Shown here in pieces: positions 58,217 through 64,000 of a stretch of DNA of 64,000 nt. Where the stretch lies: positions 782,201 through 846,200 of the forward strand of contig NZ_LMGY01000012.1 of the NCBI RefSeq assembly GCF_001427585.1, given 5' to 3'. A program made the position numbers and the translations under genes. The notes beneath the pieces are model-generated. The model saw only the letters and a list, made by a program, of their open reading frames with translations. It was not told the origin of the DNA and did no database searches. Numbering within the stretch: position 1 is the stretch's first letter; the number at the start of each line of letters is the position of its first letter. This DNA is from Pseudoxanthomonas sp. Root630. GTDB lineage: Bacteria > Pseudomonadota > Gammaproteobacteria > Xanthomonadales > Xanthomonadaceae.

Positions 58217-60678
58217 GGGATCGGATCCGGATCGTAAGAGGTATCGTCCGGTCGCTGCGCGATATTGCTAGGCGGGACGAGATAGAGGTCGTCTCGGTAA
58301 TAGCCGAGGATAGCACGGCGCAGGGTGCGCTCCGTGTCCTGGCCTGCCGAGCCCAGGCCTTTCAGGACGAATTCGACCTGGAAGCCGGTATTCATGTCGC
58401 CCTCGCGGTTGCGCACGTAGCGGCGAACGAGGGCGCGGACGGCGAGGCAGCAACTGTCCCACTGCACGCCCGCCACGCCTTCCAGCAGGCCGGGTTCCTG
58501 GTTGGTGGCGGCGTCGCGGTAGAACGAATGGTAGTAGCGACCGACGACGCTCCAGGACGGCGTGACCGGATACAGGAACGAGAAGTCCGCCTGTTCCAGC
58601 AGGTCGCGTCGCCGACGGTACGTGATGTTGACCACGCCATCGTCCGGCAGCAGGTAGCGGGCGCGCACGCTGGCCAGATCTTCGCGGCGGAACTTCGGGT
58701 CCCACTGGTACGAGGCGCCGATGGTCCAGCGGTCGGTGGGGGCGTAATTGGCGTCGACGACCCACGCCGACTTGCCCTGTTCCAGCGGCACTTCATTGGG
58801 GGCGGTGACGCGGCTGTCGTCGAAATAGCGGATCTGGCCGATGCTGGCCGACAGGCGTTCGAAGCCGTCCTTCTGCCGCAGCAGGCGGGTCGTCAGGGCC
58901 AGGGTCAGCTGGTTCGCATCCGTCTGGCGGTCGGGGCCCGTGTAGCGGTTGTCGCGGAACAACTGCCCGTAGCTGAAGTTGAAGGGACGGGTATCGAAGA
59001 TCGGCAGGCCGTCCTGCTCGCGGTACGGCGCGTTGAGGTAGAAGAGGCGGGGTTCCAGCGTGTGCAGGAAGCGATCGCCCTTGATCTCGGTCTCGCGATC
59101 GAAGTACACCCCCGCGTCCAGCGAGCCGATCGGCAGGCTGCGGCTGGGTGAGCGGTCATAGAACTCGGCGATCATCGCCGGAGTGAGCTGGTCGGCCGGC
59201 AAGCCGTACGTTTCGCCCGCCCGGCTTACCGCGATTTCCTGCGCCAGTTCGGCATCCAGCCGGTACTCGGTGTGCCGATAGGCGAGCGTCGGCGTGACGT
59301 ACCACGCGGCCCCCTGGAAAGGGAGCGAGATGGTCGGCTTGATGTCGATGCGGCTGCCGCCGGGCTTCTCGTCATGCTGGAACTGCACCGCTTCGGCATG
59401 ACCGCCCACGCTGATCCAGCGGCTCAACGGCTGGTTCCAGTTGAGGTACGTACGCGGCAACCGGTTGTAGGGCAGCGAGCGTTCGCTGGTCAGGTAGTCG
59501 GACAGCTGCCAATGGTCCGCCATCACGCCGGCGGTCCAGAACTCTCCTGAACCGTAAACCCCCGCGGTGCTGGTGACCGAGGAATATGCCTGGCCGTACA
59601 GGGAATTGCCGAAATCCTCCTGATAGCGCGCATCGCTCAGCCAGATCAGGTTGGCCCGCGCCTGCCAGTGGCGGTTGAACCGGTGGTTGCCTTCGAATGC
59701 CAGGAAACCGCGCCCGTCATCGGGGTCCGGGTTGTTCGGGTTGAGCGGGTCGTAGTCCGCTTCGCCCATGCGGTCGCGGACCAGGTCGTCCCGGGTCATC
59801 CAGGTACCCTGGATCTCGCCGCGACCCTTCTCATAGAGGTAGCGGAACTCGGCGCCCATCTGGAACCCGCGCTCGCTCATGTAGCGAGGTTCGAGCGTCG
59901 CGTCGTAGTTCGGCGCCAGGTTGAGGTAGATCGGCTGCTTCCAGTCGAAGCCGTTGCGGCCCGACAGGCCGATCGCGGGGTACAGCAGGCCGGTATGGCG
60001 CTGGTCGTCGATCGGGAACTTCAGGTAGGGCACGTACAGGACGGGCACCTTGCCCAGCCGGATCGTCGCGCCGCGCGCCACGCCCCAGCCGTCGTCGGTA
60101 TTGATGTCGATCCGGCGCGAGCGCAGCTCCCAGCGGCGGTCCTGGGGATCGCAGGTGGAATAGGTGGAGTGCTGCAGGCTGCCTTCCGGGCCCTTCATGT
60201 CGATGCGGTCCGCGCCACCGTTGCCGCGCCGCGAGACCAGCTGGTAACGCACGTTGTCGATCTGATGCGAGTCGGCACCCTGGTTGCCGCGCGCACTGTC
60301 GGCGATCAGGCGGATGCCGGCGTCCTGGTAGCGGATGTGGCCATCGGCGACGTAGGTATCTTTTTCCTGGTCGTATTTCAGGTTGTCGGCGCCGAGGAAC
60401 TGGTCGCCCCTGACGAGCTGGACTGCGCCGCTGTACTCAGGGTTGGCCTCGGTGCCGGACAGCTGGTCGCCCTCGATCGAGGTGGGCTGTTCCGCCCGTT
60501 GCTCGCGCGTCGCCTGGGCGCTGCTGCCCGCGACGGTCTGCGGCGCCTCGCTGAAGACCGGAATCACGTCCTGGACCGGGCACAGGGCCCAGCTTTCTGG
60601 CTTCTCATCGTCGGCCAGCGCGGGCAGGCACAGGGCGATGCTGAAGGGCAACGGGAGCAGGCGGAGGACAGGACGCAC
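58213..60678 (-). CDS. lptD: LPS-assembly outer membrane protein LptD
   Basis: GTG 60678 gives 821 residues and a good signal peptide (LRLLPLPFSIALCLPALAD); a TTG at 60705 is an alternative. LptD with LptE forms the pore that inserts LPS. The N-terminal part (about 60-190) is the periplasmic jellyroll-like OstA domain, for example LKYDQEKDTYVADGHIRYQD; the rest is a large beta barrel. Four Cys remain after processing (WALCPVQ, STCDPQ and the SCC pair), the arrangement that gives the two non-consecutive disulfides in E. coli. It leads the conserved operon to apaH. Confidence 0.95.
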   Translation of the reverse strand: MRPVLRLLPLPFSIALCLPALADDEKPESWALCPVQDVIPVFSEAPQTVAGSSAQATREQRAEQPTSIEGDQLSGTEANPEYSGAVQLVRGDQFLGADNLKYDQEKDTYVADGHIRYQDAGIRLIADSARGNQGADSHQIDNVRYQLVSRRGNGGADRIDMKGPEGSLQHSTYSTCDPQDRRWELRSRRIDINTDDGWGVARGATIRLGKVPVLYVPYLKFPIDDQRHTGLLYPAIGLSGRNGFDWKQPIYLNLAPNYDATLEPRYMSERGFQMGAEFRYLYEKGRGEIQGTWMTRDDLVRDRMGEADYDPLNPNNPDPDDGRGFLAFEGNHRFNRHWQARANLIWLSDARYQEDFGNSLYGQAYSSVTSTAGVYGSGEFWTAGVMADHWQLSDYLTSERSLPYNRLPRTYLNWNQPLSRWISVGGHAEAVQFQHDEKPGGSRIDIKPTISLPFQGAAWYVTPTLAYRHTEYRLDAELAQEIAVSRAGETYGLPADQLTPAMIAEFYDRSPSRSLPIGSLDAGVYFDRETEIKGDRFLHTLEPRLFYLNAPYREQDGLPIFDTRPFNFSYGQLFRDNRYTGPDRQTDANQLTLALTTRLLRQKDGFERLSASIGQIRYFDDSRVTAPNEVPLEQGKSAWVVDANYAPTDRWTIGASYQWDPKFRREDLASVRARYLLPDDGVVNITYRRRRDLLEQADFSFLYPVTPSWSVVGRYYHSFYRDAATNQEPGLLEGVAGVQWDSCCLAVRALVRRYVRNREGDMNTGFQVEFVLKGLGSAGQDTERTLRRAILGYYRDDLYLVPPSNIAQRPDDTSYDPDPIP

Positions 60679-60808
60679 GCGGTGCTGGGCTCGCTGACGG
60701 GTCAAAACGGTCGTTAGCTTGCCCCATCCCCTGCATGCGGGCAATGAAGGCAGGCGGCGCGGTGTCGGGCGGGGTTCAGCGAGGCGGAAGGGCGCGGCGT
60801 CCGCGGCC

Positions 60809-61717
60809 TCAGCGGAGTTCGTCGACGTGCGCGGCCACGGAGTCGCGCAGGGCGTCCAGGTCGTAGCCGCCCTCCAGCATGGAGACCACGCGGCCGCCGG
60901 CATGGCGCTGCGCCAGGGTGCGCAGTTGGCGGGTCAGCCAGCCGAAGTCCTCGGTCTCCAGCATCAGGTCGGCCAGCGGGTCCCGCATGTGCGCGTCGAA
61001 GCCGGCGGAGATCAGCAACAGCTGCGGCTTGAAGTCGTCAAGCGCCGGCAGCAGTTCGTCCGCCCAGGTGTTCTGGAAGCGGAAGCCCCCGCTGCCGGGC
61101 GGCAGCAGCGCGTTGAACACGTTGCCCGCGCCGCGCTCGTACGGGGCACCGCTGTGCGGGTAGATGCCCGACTCGTGGCTGCTGAAGTAGGCCACGCGCG
61201 GGTCATTGTAGAAGATCGCCTGGGTGCCGTTGCCGTGGTGGACATCGAAATCCACGACGGCCACGCGTTCCAGTCCATGGCGGTCGCAGGCGTAGGCGGC
61301 GGCCACGGCGATGTTGTTGAACAGGCAGAAGCCCATCGCCGTGCCGCTGGTGGCATGGTGGCCCGGGGGGCGCACGGCGCAGAAGGCCGTGGACGTTTCG
61401 CCATTCATCACTGCATCGACGGCCGCCACGCCGGCACCGGCCGCACGCAGCGCGGCGGCGGGCGAGGCCGCACACAGGACCGTGTCGGGGTCGAGCATCC
61501 GGTAGCCCGCGACGTCCGCGTCCAACACATCGTTCACCAGGGCTTCGTCATGCACGCGGCGGAGGTCGCCGAGCTTGGCGATGGGCGCCTCGCGCCATTC
61601 GACGTCGCCGTGTTCGCGGCGCAGCACCTCCAGCACCACCTCGAGCCGCGCCGGGCGCTCCGGATGTTCGGGTCCGGGATCGTGGGCCAGGCAGGCGGGG
61701 TGGGTGAAGATGATCAC
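60809..61717 (-). CDS. Histone deacetylase-like amidohydrolase
   Basis: 302 residues from GTG 61717; the longer open frame lies inside the neighbouring adenosyltransferase gene. The family motifs are complete: IFTHPACLAHDPGPEHPERP, AVRPPGHHATSGTAMGFCLF, VAVVDFDVHHGNGTQAIFYN (zinc Asp/His and His-His dyad), ISAGFDAHMRDPLADL and LEGGYDLDAL. Bacterial members deacetylate polyamines, acetoin-type metabolites or other small substrates; none can be assigned. It starts 4 bp after the adenosyltransferase gene stops and is followed by lptD. Confidence 0.92.
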   Translation of the reverse strand: MIIFTHPACLAHDPGPEHPERPARLEVVLEVLRREHGDVEWREAPIAKLGDLRRVHDEALVNDVLDADVAGYRMLDPDTVLCAASPAAALRAAGAGVAAVDAVMNGETSTAFCAVRPPGHHATSGTAMGFCLFNNIAVAAAYACDRHGLERVAVVDFDVHHGNGTQAIFYNDPRVAYFSSHESGIYPHSGAPYERGAGNVFNALLPPGSGGFRFQNTWADELLPALDDFKPQLLLISAGFDAHMRDPLADLMLETEDFGWLTRQLRTLAQRHAGGRVVSMLEGGYDLDALRDSVAAHVDELR

Positions 61718-61721
61718 GAGG

Positions 61722-62285
61722 TCAGCGCGGGGCGTGCCGCCGCTCGTGCTTCCAGAGCACCTCGCCGTGGCCGTCGGCACGGGCCAGCACGCGGGCCAGC
61801 ACGAACAGCAGATCGGACAACCGGTTGAGGTAGCGGATCGCCTCCGGCCGCACGGCATCGTGGCGGGCCAGGGTGACCGTCTCGCGCTCGGCGCGGCGCA
61901 CGATGGTGCGCGCCAGGTGGCAGCGCGAGGCCGCCTCGCCCCCGGCCGGCAGGATGAAATCCTTCAGCGGCGGCAGGTCGTCGTTGTAGTGGTCGAGCTG
62001 GCGCTCGAGCGCGTCCACGTCCTCGCCGGTGATGGCGGCATGGCCGGGGATGCACAGCTCACCCCCCAGGTCGAACAACTGGTGCTGCACCGTGGTCAGC
62101 AGCGTGCGGATGTCCTCCGCCACGCTGGGGACCGCCAGCAGCACGCCGATCGCCGAATTGGCTTCGTCCACCGTGCCGTAGGCGGTGACGCGCGCCGAGT
62201 CCTTGCCCACGCGCGTGCCGTCGCCCAGGCCGGTGCTGCCGTCGTCACCGGTGCGGGTGTAGATCTTCGAGAGGCGGTTGCCCAT
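61722..62285 (-). CDS. Cob(I)alamin adenosyltransferase, PduO type
   Basis: 187 residues from ATG 62285. It attaches adenosine from ATP to the cobalt of cob(I)alamin. The signature SKIYTRTGDDGSTGLGDGTR at the N-terminus, VTAYGTVDEANSAIGVLLAV, LFDLGGELCIPGHAAITGED, RTIVRRAERETVTL and RYLNRLSDLLFVLARVL identify the PduO class. It is 17 bp downstream of a six-helix membrane protein gene that I infer to be a B12 transporter; uptake plus activation would be a coherent pair. No other cobalamin synthesis gene is seen. Confidence 0.95.
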   Translation of the reverse strand: MGNRLSKIYTRTGDDGSTGLGDGTRVGKDSARVTAYGTVDEANSAIGVLLAVPSVAEDIRTLLTTVQHQLFDLGGELCIPGHAAITGEDVDALERQLDHYNDDLPPLKDFILPAGGEAASRCHLARTIVRRAERETVTLARHDAVRPEAIRYLNRLSDLLFVLARVLARADGHGEVLWKHERRHAPR

Positions 62286-62302
62286 CGTCCGCGCGGGACC
62301 GG

Positions 62303-62905
62303 TCAGTCCGCGGTGCGGCCGTGCGGCTTGGCCAGGCGCGCGACCTGCTCGACCATCACGTGCACGATGACCGCCAGGCCCACGTAGATCGCGGCCACGC
62401 GCAGGTACGGCAGGTACCAGTCGCTGAAGTTCTTCCACCAGCCGGCGAAGGTCGGTTCGCTGACGACCGGGCTCAGCCAGTAGAAGCTGCCCTGGCTCAG
62501 CAGGTGGCAGACGGTGGCCGAGACCAGCAGGCTGCCCACCAGCAGCGCGAGCGTGCGGCCGTGGCGTGCGGTCTGGTAGCGGCGCACCAGCGCACCGCCG
62601 GCCCACATCGCCAGATAGGCGGGGACCAGGAACCAGTACGCTGCGGACACGCAGTAGTGCGTCCAGAAATTGATGCCCTGGCCGCTGATGACCACGTAGT
62701 CGACCGCGACCGCTGCCGCCATGAACAGCGGGAACGCCCAGCGCGACCAGCTGCGCAGGTAGTAGCCGCCGATGAAGAACGCCGCCCAGCTGGCGTCGGG
62801 CAGCGGCCCGATGTGGCCGAACGTGGTGGGCAGGTGCAGACGGGTGAGGACCAGCAGGGCGGCGACCAGCGCCAGGACGATGGCGCGTTGCGAAGTGGTG
62901 TTCAT
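62303..62905 (-). CDS. Six-helix membrane protein, candidate BtuM B12 transporter
   Basis: 200 residues, about six hydrophobic helices (about 9-22, 39-60, 60-75, 85-105, 117-140 and 165-190). It is not a recognisable ABC or SMR transporter. Size, topology, conserved aromatic residues (WAAFFIGGYYLRSWSRWAFP), and the Cys85 in NFWTHYCVSAAYWFLVPAYL resemble BtuM, the proteobacterial vitamin B12 transporter in which a helix cysteine ligates cobalt. The gene lies upstream of a cob(I)alamin adenosyltransferase in the same operon. The identity is an inference; I cannot align it here. Confidence 0.55.
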   Translation of the reverse strand: MNTTSQRAIVLALVAALLVLTRLHLPTTFGHIGPLPDASWAAFFIGGYYLRSWSRWAFPLFMAAAVAVDYVVISGQGINFWTHYCVSAAYWFLVPAYLAMWAGGALVRRYQTARHGRTLALLVGSLLVSATVCHLLSQGSFYWLSPVVSEPTFAGWWKNFSDWYLPYLRVAAIYVGLAVIVHVMVEQVARLAKPHGRTAD

Positions 62906-63003
62906 CAGGCACGGTTCCGGAGACTCAGCCCCGCATTCTACCGGAGCCGGCGCGCACCGGGCCGCCGGGTCGGCGCCGCGGGGTGGGGCGCTATCATGAC
63001 GGG

Positions 63004-64000
63004 ATGACAGATCGGCATGACGTAGTAATCGTGGGCGGAGGCCTGGTGGGCGCCAGCCTCGCGATCGCCCTGGACCGGCAGGGTCTCGACGTGGGGCTGG
63101 TCGAGGCCGCGCCGGCGGGACAGATGCCGGCCGTGTTCGACCAGCGCAACCTCAGCTTCGCCGCCGCCACCGTCAATGCGCTCGGCGCGCTCGGCATCAT
63201 GGGCCGCCTGCGCGCGCCGACCGGCCCCATCCGCCGCATCCACATCAGCCGGCAGGGCGACTTCGGCCGGGTGCGGCTCGACGCCGCCGACTATGCGCGC
63301 GAGGCCTTCGGCCAGGTGGTCGTGGCGCGCGACTTCGGCGAGGCACTGGAAGCCGGCCTGCAGGACCTGCGCGGACTGACGCGCTACCGGCCCGCGCGTT
63401 TCACCGACCTGGGCGGAACCGACGACGGCCATCGCATCGTCCGCCTCGCCACGGGCGACCAGGTGCGCGAGCTGCGCGCGCGCCTGGTGGTCGCCGCCGA
63501 CGGCACCCACAGCAGCGTGCGCGAGGCCCTGGGCATCGCGGCGGACACGCACGATTACGGGCAGACTCTGTTCGTTGCCCGCATACGCGCCGAGCGTGCG
63601 CCGGACGGCACCGCCTACGAACGTTTCCGTGAAGACGGACCCACGGCGTTGCTGCCGCGCGGGGACCGTCATTGGGGCGTCGTGCACGGCGTGCAGCAGG
63701 CGCAGGCGGAGGCGGTCGCCGCGCTCGACCACGCCGCATGGCTGCAGCGCCTGCAGCGGCACGTGGGCTGGCGTATCGGCCGGTTGCTGGAAAGCGGTGA
63801 GCGCAGCGCCTACCCGATGACGCGTGTGGTCGCGCAGCGCGTGGTTGGTGAACGCGCGGTCCTGTTGGGCAATGCCGCGCAGACGATCCATCCGATCGGT
63901 GCACAGGGCTTCAACCTTGGCCTGCGCGATGCGCTGACGCTCGCCGAGGAAATCGCACGCGCGGGCGATCCCGGCGATCCGGTCGCACTGGCGCGGTATG
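63004..64000 (+). CDS. ubiH: Ubiquinone hydroxylase UbiH, 3' end outside window
   Basis: Open from ATG 63004 to the window edge, 332 residues seen. FAD monooxygenase: GGGLVGASLAIALDRQG (Rossmann ADP motif), QRNLSFAAATVNALGALGIM, LVVAADGTHSSVREALG (about 163-179) and LLGNAAQTIHPIGAQGFNLG (the GNAAQTIHP form typical of UbiH rather than UbiF). It hydroxylates C4 of the ubiquinone ring precursor. It is divergent from the candidate btuM gene with 98 bp between them, where I see no clear promoter motif. Confidence 0.92.
   Translation, partial: MTDRHDVVIVGGGLVGASLAIALDRQGLDVGLVEAAPAGQMPAVFDQRNLSFAAATVNALGALGIMGRLRAPTGPIRRIHISRQGDFGRVRLDAADYAREAFGQVVVARDFGEALEAGLQDLRGLTRYRPARFTDLGGTDDGHRIVRLATGDQVRELRARLVVAADGTHSSVREALGIAADTHDYGQTLFVARIRAERAPDGTAYERFREDGPTALLPRGDRHWGVVHGVQQAQAEAVAALDHAAWLQRLQRHVGWRIGRLLESGERSAYPMTRVVAQRVVGERAVLLGNAAQTIHPIGAQGFNLGLRDALTLAEEIARAGDPGDPVALARY

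Noticed and set aside
58213-60903. 896-residue LptD frame starting at 60903
   Set aside because: The first 75 residues overlap the deacetylase gene; the signal peptide begins at GTG 60678.

Overview
The window is GC-rich, densely packed chromosomal DNA from a gammaproteobacterium of the Xanthomonadaceae (Pseudoxanthomonas, Lysobacter, Xanthomonas or Stenotrophomonas type). This placement is inferred from gene order (pilG-pilI-pilJ-chpA; gshB next to a tonB-like gene; lptD-surA-pdxA-rsmA-apaG-apaH), from frequent GTG starts, and from intergenic palindromes headed by GTAG, as in Stenotrophomonas REP (SMAG) repeats. I see no rRNA or tRNA gene, prophage, insertion sequence or CRISPR array. Most of the window is core genome.

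Layout. 1-12.4 kb: a cut-off secreted protein, relA, a TPR-like membrane protein, a two-domain glycosyltransferase, PBP1B (mrcB) with a coupled lipoprotein, a YoaA/DinG helicase and tsaB. 12.4-15.7 kb: a GntR-ABC ATPase-permease operon with a clear promoter and a perfect operator palindrome. 15.7-19.6 kb: an S9 peptidase, then a tonB-like gene and gshB on the other strand. 19.8-30.7 kb: the Pil-Chp chemosensory operon for type IV pili (pilG, pilI, pilJ, chpA, chpB, chpC) behind a strong promoter. 30.8-36.8 kb: housekeeping genes (rsmE, bioA, nudE, cysQ, mazG) and small membrane proteins. 36.9-42.5 kb: an OmpR-type two-component pair followed by a MacAB-type efflux system. 42.6-49.6 kb: isoaspartyl peptidase, a subtilisin-like protease, an SGNH hydrolase, dgkA, a TerC protein and a lemA-TPM-TPM operon. 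49.7-51.9 kb: lgt-thyA-folA.

51.9-53.1 kb holds the most striking element: a tandem array of exactly 113-bp units (ten full copies plus a half copy, no indels). Each unit is two GTAG-headed hairpins in opposite orientation, and the array fills the gap between convergent folA and a DUF1287 gene. 53.1-60.7 kb is the minus-strand envelope/ribosome operon from lptD to apaH, ending with the DUF1287 lipoprotein. 60.8-62.9 kb holds a histone-deacetylase-like amidohydrolase, a PduO-type cobalamin adenosyltransferase and a six-helix membrane protein that I infer is a BtuM-type vitamin B12 transporter. ubiH runs off the right end.

Points of interest beyond routine annotation are the 113-bp array; two genes (mazG and rsmE) whose TAG stop codon is part of the GTAG head of a REP; a ChpB methylesterase lacking its catalytic serine; a Spy/CpxP-like insertion in a MacA-type protein; a GT51 fragment without its catalytic part; and the candidate BtuM.
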